From positions 1-64,000 of the forward strand of contig JANYDS010000083.1 in the NCBI GenBank assembly GCA_025363475.1: a stretch of 64,000 bases of DNA, in the 5' to 3' direction. The position numbers were made by a program, and so were the translations under genes. Positions 14,979 to 24,345 of this stretch are shown here, piece after piece; within the stretch, counting starts at the first letter, position 1; every line of letters starts with the position of its first letter. Source of the DNA: Terriglobia bacterium (GTDB lineage: Bacteria; Acidobacteriota; Terriglobia; Bryobacterales; Bryobacteraceae). The notes beneath the pieces were generated by a model. That model was given only the letters and a program-made list of their open reading frames with translations, searched no databases and had not been told where the DNA came from.

Positions 14979-17810
14979 CTAGTTCCGGGCGCCGCGAGGC
15001 AGCGAAACACGCCTTCTGGCACCAGTCGATTTGCCGATTACTGTCGGCGTAATTACTGCTGTACCGGGAACCTGAATGGGGAAAGTGATTACGTTACTGA
15101 CGTAGATCTGCTGGGCGATTCGGGTCTGTGAAGCGGGGTCAGTCGTAGCGGACGGGCTAATCTGGAACGTCACTTTATATACGCCAACCGAACCCTTGAC
15201 CAGCGAGGTGCTGACCAGTGTTCCGGCGAAACTGCCGGTCAGGATGGAATCAACCGGGACGATGGGGGGGAAGTTATCTGTACCTTTGAAAACCTCGCCG
15301 TCTGCGAGGCCCGATTGAACGGTAACGCCGAGTCCCGTCGCGTACAGGTAGACAATTTCTCCCGGTAAAGCCGGATTGTCAGTGGTGACGCGCGAATCCG
15401 CCACGCTGGAGCAGCATGTGGTGGCGTTCGTCGCTGTCAGACTCAAGGCGGGAGTGGTGTTACCGGCAACATTGACGGCAACCTTGATGCCTTCACCATT
15501 GGTGGCTGAGGCAATGGCAGTCAGCAGAATGGTGTGATTTTCATTGCCGGGACTGGCGATGACGTTGGGGTCTGGTGCGCTGTTAATGGCATTGACCAGG
15601 GCCTGTTGGATGGTGTCGCCGGTGTCTCCAGCCACCACCGTATAAGTGTAGGCCGTACCTGCGATCGTGATGGTGGGAATGTCCCCGGCCTGAATGGAAC
15701 CGTTAAGCGAAATAACGTCAACAGCCATCCCGAAAGCATGAAAAACGTAACCGGGGCGCGGGTCATTCCCCGCTTCGGCGAAGATACCAGGGTTCTCCGG
15801 TGTGATGGTGACAGCGATGGGTGCGCTTGCGGTAACGGAGCCATCAGTATGCGTGGTTCGCAGATACAGGCTCACGCTGGTCCGGTCACCGAATTGCCAG
15901 GACATTTCCGCGTTGATCTGAGTGGGTGAAGCCACCAGCAGCGGGACGCGAACACCGTCAGCAAACAGTTCACAACCGGCGAGCGTGGAAGGAAGGTAGC
16001 CGATCGACAAATCAGCTGCCTGGGTGGAATCGCAAAGGCTCGCACCGTAAATTGAAATCAGAGCGCCGGGAGCGATGGACGTGGGGTCCTGCAGGCTGAT
16101 ATTGAGCGCGCCACCAGAGGCAGTCGGCGTGATTTGAGCGCCGTTTGAAATTGCTACCTGGAGCGAAAAACCGGCCCCTTGTGCCCCGGGCTTTTTGGCC
16201 GTGAGAATCACCGTTGCTGTAGCCGTATTTACAGTGGCCGTGACGTTGGGATCTGGAGCTGCGTTGATCAGTTTGGCCAGGCCCTGAGCGACCGTGGCAA
16301 CGGTGTCTGCGGCGAGCACCGTGTAGGTATAGGCAACGCCCGCGACTGAGATCGTGACAGTGTCTTTAGCCGCGATTCCGCCGCCGATGAGGACCGAACC
16401 CAGCGCGTATATCTGCTGGCTGGCTGCGTTGCGAACACCGCCCAGCGGGATGGCGAGTGCGCCGGGCGAGAAAACTTCGACACGGCGGTTGTAGGTATCG
16501 CTCACATACAGGTTGCCTTTAACCGCGTCCCACGCAAGGCTGGTGGGCGTCTGGAAAGCGTTGGCACCGTTTGGATTGCGGCTGGCATCGTCGGTATTTT
16601 CATCGGGCTGGCCCAAAATTGAATCGGGTGCCTGGCCGCTGACAGTTGGCAGGGTTTCGTAAACCAGGACGCGATCGTTGCCGCCATCGGCTACAAAAAG
16701 ACGCTTGCCGTCAGAAAGCGCGAAACGGGGCAGGGATAAAGTGGCGCCGCAGCGAATCGGGTAAACAGCGGAGCCTGCGGTGTCGGTAAACTGCGGCGCG
16801 CAAAGTACTCTTGAGGCAGTTGCCGGATAGCCCGCTGCATCCACAGTCTGGTCGGCTAGTTTGAAGCTGTAATTTGGTATTGCCGAGACCAGGTCGGGCT
16901 GGCCGAGTGCAATGTCAGCCGGCGCGCCGTTGCTTGTGGGAATCGTATTCCAGATCAGGATGCGGTTCTGGCCGAGGTCGGCAACGTACATCCGCTGGCC
17001 GTCCGTTGTTACGGAAACCGGCGTTTGCATATTGTTGGCCGCCGGAGTGGACGTATTCAGGGTCAAATCCGGCTGCACGAAACTGGTGAGATTCGGCTGC
17101 CCGACGACGATATCCGCCGCTGCACCGTTTGACGTCGGGACCTGGTTGTAAATGAGAATGCGATTGTCCTGCGAATCGGCCACAAAGAGTTTTCCGTTCG
17201 CCAGCCAGACACCTTCGGGACCGCGCATAGAAGTGGGGGTGGGCGGCACGGAAGTTCCGCCGTGGGTAAAATCTTTTTGTCCTACGACGACATCGGCAGG
17301 CTGTCCGTTGGTGGTGGGAATGGTTTTCCAGATCAGGACGCGGTTGTTGTCGGTATCAGCGACAACGAGAATTTTTCCATCCGACGCAACGCCGTTCGGC
17401 GTCCGCATGCCACGGGCGGTTAGGGTATTAACTGCGGAGGTAAAGTCCGGTTGCCCAAGCACCACGCTGGCCGTGCCACGGCACACTCCGCAAAAAGAAC
17501 CTTCGATGGTGGGGTCCTGAAGTGCGGTTGGGTACGACGCTGTGTCAGTAAAGCCGAGCACCCGGTGGTTATTGGGCTGAGCGCTCAGACGGTTGGCATC
17601 GACTACCCACAGCGTGCCATTCACGAACGCAAGGCCGCTCGGAGAGCCAAGCAGCGTGTTGGACGCACCGAAATCGCCCTTTGTGAAATTAGTCTGACCA
17701 AGGACCAGGCGAGCAGCCTGGCCGGTGGAAAAGCGGGATGTTGTGGTCTGTCCGGACGCGCACACTACTGCAAATCCGGCGACCAGGAAAAGGGCGCGGT
17801 AAGACTTCAT
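14979..17810 (-). CDS. Secreted NHL-repeat protein with split TIGR03437 domain
   Basis: A 943-residue exported protein. After a signal peptide (1-20) come six NHL-like propeller blades, each marked by a GQ(P/T)(D/N) start (VLGQTNFT, VLGQPDFT, VVGQKDFT, VVGQPNLT, ALGQPDLV, ILGQPDEN) and a VADxxNNRVLI end, to about residue 450. The TIGR03437 region follows (GVRNAAS at 458-464, TSIAPGALISIYGASL at 577-592), but it is interrupted twice by related modules: residues 470-572 and 699-797 each contain AYTYTV, a helix with INxAPDPNV, and an ILLTA strand. Surface propellers of this type are thought to bind polymers or proteins; the function is unknown. It is first in a minus-strand group. Confidence 0.88.
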   Translation of the reverse strand: MKSYRALFLVAGFAVVCASGQTTTSRFSTGQAARLVLGQTNFTKGDFGASNTLLGSPSGLAFVNGTLWVVDANRLSAQPNNHRVLGFTDTASYPTALQDPTIEGSFCGVCRGTASVVLGQPDFTSAVNTLTARGMRTPNGVASDGKILVVADTDNNRVLIWKTIPTTNGQPADVVVGQKDFTHGGTSVPPTPTSMRGPEGVWLANGKLFVADSQDNRILIYNQVPTSNGAAADIVVGQPNLTSFVQPDLTLNTSTPAANNMQTPVSVTTDGQRMYVADLGQNRILIWNTIPTSNGAPADIALGQPDLVSAIPNYSFKLADQTVDAAGYPATASRVLCAPQFTDTAGSAVYPIRCGATLSLPRFALSDGKRLFVADGGNDRVLVYETLPTVSGQAPDSILGQPDENTDDASRNPNGANAFQTPTSLAWDAVKGNLYVSDTYNRRVEVFSPGALAIPLGGVRNAASQQIYALGSVLIGGGIAAKDTVTISVAGVAYTYTVLAADTVATVAQGLAKLINAAPDPNVTATVNTATATVILTAKKPGAQGAGFSLQVAISNGAQITPTASGGALNISLQDPTSIAPGALISIYGASLCDSTQAADLSIGYLPSTLAGCELFADGVRVPLLVASPTQINAEMSWQFGDRTSVSLYLRTTHTDGSVTASAPIAVTITPENPGIFAEAGNDPRPGYVFHAFGMAVDVISLNGSIQAGDIPTITIAGTAYTYTVVAGDTGDTIQQALVNAINSAPDPNVIASPGNENHTILLTAIASATNGEGIKVAVNVAGNTTPALSLTATNATTCCSSVADSRVTTDNPALPGEIVYLYATGLGVTVQSGLADGEVFKGTDNFPPIVPVDSILTGSFAGTLVSTSLVKGSVGVYKVTFQISPSATTDPASQTRIAQQIYVSNVITFPIQVPGTAVITPTVIGKSTGARRRVSLPRGARN

Positions 17811-17966
17811 GATTAAGCGAGAACCAATTATTGAAACCTGTATTGTAATGCCGAGCGGTGAACCGACAAGTATAACAAGGGAGTAGGACGTGCCGTCGCG
17901 TGCTTCAGGTTTCGCGAATCCGCACTTGTTAAAATCGCTCGCCCGCCCTTGTTAGACTTACTCTCA

Positions 17967-18311
17967 GTGAGCGATTCTGAATCCGGCCTTTCTCTTGAAA
18001 TATCACCTGCGACCGTTTATGATCGTGTCAGTCAGGGCGTTGCTCTGCGGCTCATCGACGTCCGCGAGTCCGAAGAATACGCCATTTGCCACATTGAAGG
18101 CTCGGAGCTGATTCCCATGCGCACGGTGCCGCAAAATCTGCAGTCACTGGATGATGATGGTCCGCTGCTGGTTATCTTCTGCCACCACGGTGTTCGCAGC
18201 CTGTCTGTAGTGGACTGGCTGCGCCGCCAGGGCGTGGAAAACTGCCAGAGTATGGCAGGTGGAATTGATTTGTGGAGTTTACAGATCGACTCCGCTGTTC
18301 CCAGGTACTAG
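17967..18311 (+). CDS. Rhodanese-domain protein
   Basis: A single-domain rhodanese of 114 residues. The fold starts ISPATVYDRVSQGVALRLID, with the VRESEEYAICHIEGSELIPM segment. The active-site loop is FCHHGVRS, giving a cysteine persulfide site typical of small sulfurtransferases related to the ThiF/MoeB-associated group. I start at GTG 17967; a TTG at 17949 in the same frame would add six residues, and neither has a clear ribosome-binding site. The gene is isolated and runs toward the minus-strand mutS group; its sulfur acceptor is not known. Confidence 0.85.
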   Translation: MSDSESGLSLEISPATVYDRVSQGVALRLIDVRESEEYAICHIEGSELIPMRTVPQNLQSLDDDGPLLVIFCHHGVRSLSVVDWLRRQGVENCQSMAGGIDLWSLQIDSAVPRY

Positions 18312-18790
18312 CGGAGCAGTTTACGGACGGGGTCATCGCCAGGTGCGGCGAGGGTCTTGTTTGAAAACGGTTCGCCAGCAAACACCGACATCGTTTTGGC
18401 TAGTTTGTCGATATCCGCGCCTTCCTCAAACATCATCTCCTGTTCGATCCAGCTCGAAAGGGGAATGTTGCGGAAGAAAATCCGTTCCTGCCGGACCAGA
18501 CTCTTGCGGCTCATGAACAGCATTTTCTGCTCGCGGGTGTAGGTGCGTTCTTCCACGCGAATTTCGGCCAGAAATTCATCCATTGCCTTGCGCCGGGTGG
18601 CTTCTTCCACGTGCAGCAGGGATTCTTCCAGGGCCTGTTTCTGTGCGTTGAGGGTTGCTCGCGCGCCTGCCATTTCTTCCCGCTGACGCGACAACTCCAC
18701 TTGATGGCGCGAATGCAGCACCAGATACATGAGCGAGCCTCCGGCCAAAGCCGCGATAGCCAGCAGGAATCCCCACCACGCCGGGTTCAT
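18308..18790 (-). CDS. Membrane-anchored coiled-coil protein of unknown function
   Basis: A 160-residue protein I do not recognise. Residues 5-26 (WWGFLLAIAALAGGSLMYLV) form one membrane helix, followed by a coiled coil (about 30-90, rich in Gln, Glu, Arg: RQREEMAGARATLNAQKQAL) and a compact C-terminal part (FFRNIPLSSWIEQEMMFEEG). The topology suggests a cytoplasmic coiled coil anchored by its N-terminus. It is the last gene of the run mutS-anmK-GT2-this gene, starting 9 bases after the glycosyltransferase stop, and its 3' end overlaps the rhodanese gene by four bases. Confidence 0.7.
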   Translation of the reverse strand: MNPAWWGFLLAIAALAGGSLMYLVLHSRHQVELSRQREEMAGARATLNAQKQALEESLLHVEEATRRKAMDEFLAEIRVEERTYTREQKMLFMSRKSLVRQERIFFRNIPLSSWIEQEMMFEEGADIDKLAKTMSVFAGEPFSNKTLAAPGDDPVRKLLR

Positions 18791-18799
18791 GATCCGAGT

Positions 18800-19681
18800 C
18801 TAACTGGTTCCGTCAATTTTCGTGCCGGACAACGCGCCGCCTGCAACCGCGAACTGGAAGCGGAGCAACCCGCCCAAGCCTGCTTTGAGCCGGTACATCG
18901 TACCTGCCATGAAGCCGTGGTGTTTGCTGAGGAACGCCGCAGTTGCTGCCGCACGGTCGCCTTCGAGGTCGCTCGCCGACATGGATGAAGGCTTGTCGCC
19001 ATGAACAGCAGTCACGTTTCGCAGGATCACGATTTTCTTGCCCGCGCGCTTCATCTGTGCGCAGATTTCTATGTTGCTACCGTAATCGCCGTAGCATTCA
19101 TCAATCTGCCGGATGGCCCGGAGAAAGAAGCCGCGAAACATGATGGCGGCACCGGAGACGCATTCTGCGGTAATTTCGTCACCGCCAGAGGCTGGGCTCC
19201 CCGTGGCTGTTTTCAGTGCCGGCTGGGGTTCAGAAGGGCTGGGCAAGGTCTGGAGTTGCAGTGCCGGGTTGCCCTGCACATCCATTAACAAGGGGCAAAC
19301 GGCACCGACTTCAGGATGGGTTTCGAGATAATCTGCCAGCTGCTTTACAGCTTCGCCTGAAATCAGCGTGTCGTCATGCAGGCACAGCAGGTATTCACTT
19401 TCAGCTGCGCGCAGGCCGATATTGAGAGCTTTGGTCAGGCCGAAATTCTTGGGCAGCCGCATGACGCGCACGCCGGGGTAAGGGTCACCAACAGCCGCGC
19501 TGCCGTCCTGTGAACCGTTATCCACCACCACAATGTGGTGGGCATCGCCCAGCAGTTCCAGACTTCGCCGCAGAGATTCGGCACGGTTCAGCGACACGAT
19601 GGCGATAGAAACGCGTCTCGGTTCCGGCGCATTGGCCAGTTGGGATGACGCTAACTCGGATGCTTTTGGCTCAGGGGTCAA
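18800..19681 (-). CDS. Family 2 glycosyltransferase
   Basis: A 293-residue GT-A glycosyltransferase. VSIAIVSLNRAESLRRSLEL opens the nucleotide-sugar domain, VVVDNGSQDGS carries the first conserved aspartate, and LCLHDDTLIS holds the DxD-like metal site. The ECVSGAAIMFRGFFLRAI segment matches the rhamnosyl-transferase-like acceptor part. It probably adds sugar to a cell-wall or surface polysaccharide; the substrate is unknown. There is no membrane helix. It follows anmK by nine bases, so it may share expression with muropeptide recycling. Confidence 0.88.
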   Translation of the reverse strand: MTPEPKASELASSQLANAPEPRRVSIAIVSLNRAESLRRSLELLGDAHHIVVVDNGSQDGSAAVGDPYPGVRVMRLPKNFGLTKALNIGLRAAESEYLLCLHDDTLISGEAVKQLADYLETHPEVGAVCPLLMDVQGNPALQLQTLPSPSEPQPALKTATGSPASGGDEITAECVSGAAIMFRGFFLRAIRQIDECYGDYGSNIEICAQMKRAGKKIVILRNVTAVHGDKPSSMSASDLEGDRAAATAAFLSKHHGFMAGTMYRLKAGLGGLLRFQFAVAGGALSGTKIDGTS

Positions 19682-19690
19682 GCTGTCATT

Positions 19691-20794
19691 TTACTTTGTG
19701 GAGATTTTTCCCAGCACCACGGCTCGCGCTGCGCCGGTTGCACCGGGCAGATTGCCCGTCTGCCGGTGCCATGTCCGCCAGGCCAGAATGGCGAAGGCAA
19801 CGGCCTCTTTGGCATCGGGGTCCACGCCGAATTCGGCTGTTGTGGTTACGCGGCAGGTTGGCAGGAAGGCAGTCAGCTGGTTCATCAGAGTGCAGTTATG
19901 GGTACCGCCGCCCGCTGCGATTAGGTCCTCGGTTTGTGGCGCAAAACGATATATAGCCGCTGCGATTGTGGCGGCGGTGAAGGTGGTGGCAGTCGCAATC
20001 AGGTCGATGAGAGGCACTCCGGATGCGATCAGATTTTCGATAAATTCCGCACCGTACTGTTCGCGGCCTGCTGTCTTCGGCGGCTTGGCGCGGAAGTAGC
20101 GATTCTTCAACATGCCATCCAGGAGTGGTTTGTTAACTGTTCCACCAGCGGCTATCGCGCCGTTGCGGTCGAAGCGGTATTTCGCTGCCGTGAGCCGTTC
20201 CACTAGCTGGTCCACGATCATATTGCCCGGGCCGGTATCGAAGGCGATTACCCCTGCCTCGCTACCACCCCGCAGCAAGATGGTGATGTTCGCGATTCCG
20301 CCGATGTTGAGTGCCACACGGTTGAGCTTTTCGCTCGCGAAGAGCAGATAGTCTGCGAATGGAACCAGCGGCGCGCCCTGGCCTCCGGCAGCCATGTCAC
20401 GGGTGCGGAAGCCTGAGACTACAGGCATGCCCAGACGCTCCGCAATTACATCTGCTTCGCCGATTTGCAGCGTGTTGCGCCGCAAACCCCGGCCCTCGTG
20501 ATAAATAGTCTGGCCATGACAGCCACAGAGTTCAATTGAATCGAGCGGGACGTTGTGTTTCCGGCAACAAGTTTTTACTGCTTTGGCGTAAAGTTCGCCC
20601 AGTTCGAAGTTGAGGCGGGAGATTTCGCTGGTTGCGCAATGTCTGTTTGACACTGCGAGAATCCGCTGCCTGATGGCGTCCGGATATGCCGTCATGGTGT
20701 GCGCGATGGTAGTGATCCGCCCGCGCCTGATATCGACAACCGCCACGTCGATTCCGTCGAGCGAAGTGCCGCTCATGATGCCGGCAACACGCAT
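19691..20794 (-). CDS. anmK: Anhydro-N-acetylmuramic acid kinase
   Basis: A 367-residue sugar kinase that phosphorylates and opens 1,6-anhydro-MurNAc during peptidoglycan recycling, giving MurNAc-6-phosphate. Characteristic segments are GIMSGTSLDGIDVAVVDI at the start, CGCHGQTIYHEGRG, LNIGGIANITILLRG, DTGPGNMIVDQLVERL and AAGGGTHNCTLMNQL. The ATG lies directly after the mutS stop (20795). No murQ or other recycling genes are in this window. Confidence 0.96.
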   Translation of the reverse strand: MRVAGIMSGTSLDGIDVAVVDIRRGRITTIAHTMTAYPDAIRQRILAVSNRHCATSEISRLNFELGELYAKAVKTCCRKHNVPLDSIELCGCHGQTIYHEGRGLRRNTLQIGEADVIAERLGMPVVSGFRTRDMAAGGQGAPLVPFADYLLFASEKLNRVALNIGGIANITILLRGGSEAGVIAFDTGPGNMIVDQLVERLTAAKYRFDRNGAIAAGGTVNKPLLDGMLKNRYFRAKPPKTAGREQYGAEFIENLIASGVPLIDLIATATTFTAATIAAAIYRFAPQTEDLIAAGGGTHNCTLMNQLTAFLPTCRVTTTAEFGVDPDAKEAVAFAILAWRTWHRQTGNLPGATGAARAVVLGKISTK

Positions 20795-23401
20795 TTAGCC
20801 GATCTCCCGCTGCAAATCTTCGAGAAACCGTAACGCTTCTACGGGCCGCATATCATCAATCCTCAGGCTGCGGATTTTCTGTTTGATTTCGTCGGAGCCT
20901 GGTTCAAAGAGCCGGATCTGGATGGCGGCATTTTCAGGACGTGGTGTTAACTCTTCCACCGCCCGGTGCTCGGTCTTCTCGTGGAGACGCAACACTTCCC
21001 GCGCCCGCTCGATGACGCTCATCGGAAGCCCGGCAAGGCGGGCTACTTCAATGCCATAACTGCGGTCGGCCTTGCCCGGCTCCACACGGCGCAGGAAGAT
21101 GATGCGGTCGCCCGCTTCCTTAACAGCCACGCGCAAATTGCGCACGCCAGGCAGTTGCTCCGCCAGTTCAGTGAGCTCGTGATAGTGGGTGGCGAAGAGA
21201 GTTTTGGCACGCGTCTGCGAAGACACGTGTTCCACCACTGCCCAGGCCAGCGACAGACCGTCATAAGTTGCGGTGCCGCGACCGATTTCATCCAGGATGA
21301 CCAGGCTGCGGGGCGTGGCGGTATTCAGGATGACGGCGGTTTCGGTCATCTCTACCATAAAGGTTGACCGGCCGCGTGCCAGGTTATCAGAGGCACCAAT
21401 CCGTGTAAAAATGCGGTCGATGATGGGCAGAACAGCTGAATCGGCCGGTACCCAGGAGCCAGTCTGCGCCAATATCGCAATCAGCGCAGCCTGGCGCAGG
21501 TATGTACTTTTTCCTCCCATGTTGGGTCCGGTGATGAGCGCGATCTGATCTGCGCCGTCGTTCAAATAAAGATCATTGGGGATGAAGCGGCCCGCTTCTT
21601 CAGTGGTCAACTTTTCGATGACCGGATGCCGTCCGGCGGCGATCCGCATTTCGCCATCTGGCGAAAATTGCGGCCGTGCGTAACGGTTTTCCGCAGCTAC
21701 CTGCGCCAGAGACGCTGCCACGTCCAATTCAGCGATAGCCGCAGCGGTGGCGCGAATGCGCTGCGCATGATCGGCGGTGCGCTGGCGGATTTCAGTGAAG
21801 ATACGCTTCTCAATTTCGAGCATCTTCTCTTCCGCCGAGAGAACCTTGTGCTCATATTCCTTGAGTTCCGGGGTAGTGAACCGTTCGGCATTTACCAGCG
21901 TTTGTTTGCGGGTGTAATCGTCCGGGGCCAAATGTTTATTGGCATTGGAAATTTCGATATAAAATCCGAAGACGTTGTTGAAGCGAACCTTCAGGGACGA
22001 GATTCCGGTGCGCTGCTTTTCACGGGTTTCGATCTGCGCAATGAACTGGCGGTTGTTCTGGCTGAGTGCGCGGAGTTCATCCAGTTCGGCATCGTATCCC
22101 TGGCGAATTGTAGCGCCGTCCCCAATGTTCACCGGCGGAGAATCGCTGAGTGCGGCCAGTACCGGGCCGGAAGCTTCGGGTACCGGATCGAGGCGTTCAA
22201 ACGTGGTGGTCATGCGGGCAGAGAGCGCCCGCGAAGCCATGCGCACCGCTTCACCCAGACGCGGCGTCTGGTCTAAAGATTTGCAGAGAGCGAGTAAGTC
22301 GCGCGGGCTGGCGCTGCCGATCATAACCTTGGCAAGCAGGCGTTCCACGTCAAGCACGGGGGCCAGTTGTTTGCGCAGTTCGGCACGCAAAATCGTTTCA
22401 CGTACCAGATCGCCCACGGCATCCAGCCGCGCTTCAATTTCTTCCTGTTGCAGGGAGGGCCGCAAGAGGCGGTGGCGCAATAAGCGGCCACCCATGCCGG
22501 TTGAAGTCTGATCGAGAACGGCAATCAGGGTGGCTCCGCCGTCCGAAAAAATCGGTTCGACGAGTTCCAGATTGCGCACCGTGACGGCGTCCAGAACCAT
22601 GGTATCGGTGCGATCAAAATGGCGCGGAGGGTCGAGATGGTCAAGCGCAGCCCGTTGCGTGTCTTTCAGGTAATGCAGAATCGCGCCTGCCGCGCCAATA
22701 GCAAGCGGGTGGCCCGCTAAACCGCAGCCATCGAGTGAATGCAGCTTGAAATGTTCTCGCAGGGTGCGGTCAGAATAATCGGCGCTGAACACCCAGGCGT
22801 CCAGTTCCGTTGCAATCCAGCGCTTTGGTTCAGTGTGGGGCAACAGGGGCGTTTCTGATGCCAACAGCACTTCCCGCGCATTGAGATTTTCCAGCAGCCC
22901 TTGCAATTCCGCTGTTTCCACTTCAGTGGCGCGGAACTCGCCGGTGGAAACATCCACATAAGCGAGGCCTGCGCGGGTACCGTTTTTAGCATCCGTGCGC
23001 GCCACGGCTGCCAGGTAGTTGTTTTCGTGCGAGCGCAACAAGTGCGCGTCCGTTGCGGTGCCTGGAGTAACGATGCGGGTGACTTCGCGTCGCACCAGTT
23101 TTTTGCCGCCGCCGGCCTCTTCCACCTGATCGCAAATCGCCACACGAAAGCCGCGCCCGATCAGCTTTGCAATATAGCCTTCAGCCGCGTGATAGGGCAC
23201 GCCGCACATGGGAATGGCATTGCCTTTTTCTTTGTTGCGCGCGGTCAGGGTGATTTCCAGCTCTTTCGCCGCAATCACAGCATCTTCAAGGAAGAGTTCG
23301 TAGAAATCGCCCAGGCGGAACATCAGCAGGGCACCCGGTACCTGCTGTTTGATGGCATGATACTGCCGCATGAGCGGCGTGGAAGCAGAATCCGGTGTCA
23401 T
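20795..23401 (-). CDS. mutS: DNA mismatch repair protein MutS
   Basis: An 868-residue MutS of normal length. The mismatch-binding Phe-X-Glu is in RLGDFYELF; the ATPase has Walker A TGPNMGGKSTYLRQA, Walker B SLVILDEIGRGTAT, and the helix-turn-helix end RLAGLPMSVIERAREVL, with a C-terminal clamp-binding tail. It recognises base mismatches and recruits MutL (not in this window). Upstream, 13 bases away, lies the gene for an unknown 276-residue protein; downstream anmK begins at once. Confidence 0.98.
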   Translation of the reverse strand: MTPDSASTPLMRQYHAIKQQVPGALLMFRLGDFYELFLEDAVIAAKELEITLTARNKEKGNAIPMCGVPYHAAEGYIAKLIGRGFRVAICDQVEEAGGGKKLVRREVTRIVTPGTATDAHLLRSHENNYLAAVARTDAKNGTRAGLAYVDVSTGEFRATEVETAELQGLLENLNAREVLLASETPLLPHTEPKRWIATELDAWVFSADYSDRTLREHFKLHSLDGCGLAGHPLAIGAAGAILHYLKDTQRAALDHLDPPRHFDRTDTMVLDAVTVRNLELVEPIFSDGGATLIAVLDQTSTGMGGRLLRHRLLRPSLQQEEIEARLDAVGDLVRETILRAELRKQLAPVLDVERLLAKVMIGSASPRDLLALCKSLDQTPRLGEAVRMASRALSARMTTTFERLDPVPEASGPVLAALSDSPPVNIGDGATIRQGYDAELDELRALSQNNRQFIAQIETREKQRTGISSLKVRFNNVFGFYIEISNANKHLAPDDYTRKQTLVNAERFTTPELKEYEHKVLSAEEKMLEIEKRIFTEIRQRTADHAQRIRATAAAIAELDVAASLAQVAAENRYARPQFSPDGEMRIAAGRHPVIEKLTTEEAGRFIPNDLYLNDGADQIALITGPNMGGKSTYLRQAALIAILAQTGSWVPADSAVLPIIDRIFTRIGASDNLARGRSTFMVEMTETAVILNTATPRSLVILDEIGRGTATYDGLSLAWAVVEHVSSQTRAKTLFATHYHELTELAEQLPGVRNLRVAVKEAGDRIIFLRRVEPGKADRSYGIEVARLAGLPMSVIERAREVLRLHEKTEHRAVEELTPRPENAAIQIRLFEPGSDEIKQKIRSLRIDDMRPVEALRFLEDLQREIG

Positions 23402-23414
23402 TCGGGAGTGGGGA

Positions 23415-24245
23415 TTAACAGTTCCAGGCCAGTTCGTCCAGCCGGCCTTCGAGGTTCGTCATTGCACGCTGCAAGGGCGGAGTGCTGCAACGCTTGGGAA
23501 AATTTGCCAGATTACGGGAATCGAGGCTGGCAAGCACCAGAGCGCGCAGTTTTTTCGCCATCGGAAAAATAGTGTTCCGCAGGGCGAAGCCGCCCGCTTC
23601 ATCCAGTGCCTGGGGGCCGTCAGCAGTGACGAAATCCTGTACCCAGGTGAGCAGGTCTTCAATCGAAACAGGCGGAGCGTCTGCCATACCTGCGGAATAA
23701 ATAATCATCATGCCGTGCCGTTCCTCAGGACCAAGGTAAACGAAATCCATAGTTTGGCGCACTTCATCCACGGCTTCAACCACCAGCCCGAATTGTTTGA
23801 CTACAATTCCAGTCTGCGCGGCGAAAAGCTGCTGGATATTGTTCCAGCTTCGATAGAGCGAGGCGGTGTTGTCCGCCACCACACGGAACCGGGTAATGTT
23901 TTCTTCGTCCTCAATACCGTCCTGCAAAGCTGCAAGCTGGTCAAGGAGCAGCATGAAAATCTGTTCAACCCGCGCAATGCGCGGGCCGCCCGCAAAAGAA
24001 AGTTCGCCCAGTATCTCTGCCATTTCGCCCCGGACCAGGGCCTTGAGTGCCGCAATATCCTGGGGCCGGTTGTCGCCCTTCAGGACTTCGATTTTGTCGA
24101 GCAGGGGGAGCGCTTCATCCATCGCCGCAGCCGCGCGATGCAGAAGACCGGTCTGAGCGCCGGCAATCCCGCCGCTCAGCAGTAATTCGCCGGGGCCGGA
24201 CTTGTCCGTGTTTGTATCCACGACGGTTCCCGTAAACTCTGTCAT
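23415..24245 (-). CDS. Uncharacterised protein upstream of mutS
   Basis: A 276-residue soluble protein I do not recognise. It starts MTEFTGTVVDTNTD at ATG 24245; the frame stays open to 24467, but that would overlap the divergent deaminase gene and adds low-complexity, cysteine-containing sequence. The body is mostly helical, with RIARVEQIFMLLLDQLAALQ and FVYLGPEERHGMMIIYSAGM, and ends in ALDEAGGFALRNTIFPMAKK. No signal peptide, membrane helix or catalytic motif is evident. It stands 13 bases before mutS and is likely co-transcribed with it. It could be a family restricted to this lineage. Confidence 0.65.
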   Translation of the reverse strand: MTEFTGTVVDTNTDKSGPGELLLSGGIAGAQTGLLHRAAAAMDEALPLLDKIEVLKGDNRPQDIAALKALVRGEMAEILGELSFAGGPRIARVEQIFMLLLDQLAALQDGIEDEENITRFRVVADNTASLYRSWNNIQQLFAAQTGIVVKQFGLVVEAVDEVRQTMDFVYLGPEERHGMMIIYSAGMADAPPVSIEDLLTWVQDFVTADGPQALDEAGGFALRNTIFPMAKKLRALVLASLDSRNLANFPKRCSTPPLQRAMTNLEGRLDELAWNC

Positions 24246-24345
24246 TAGGCCTTCACCTGCACGCCGACAGAATACCGTACTCACGCCATTGCGACGCTGC
24301 GGCAAGCGCCGGTGGCCGCCATGACATGATGGAAAGTCTGCTTGT

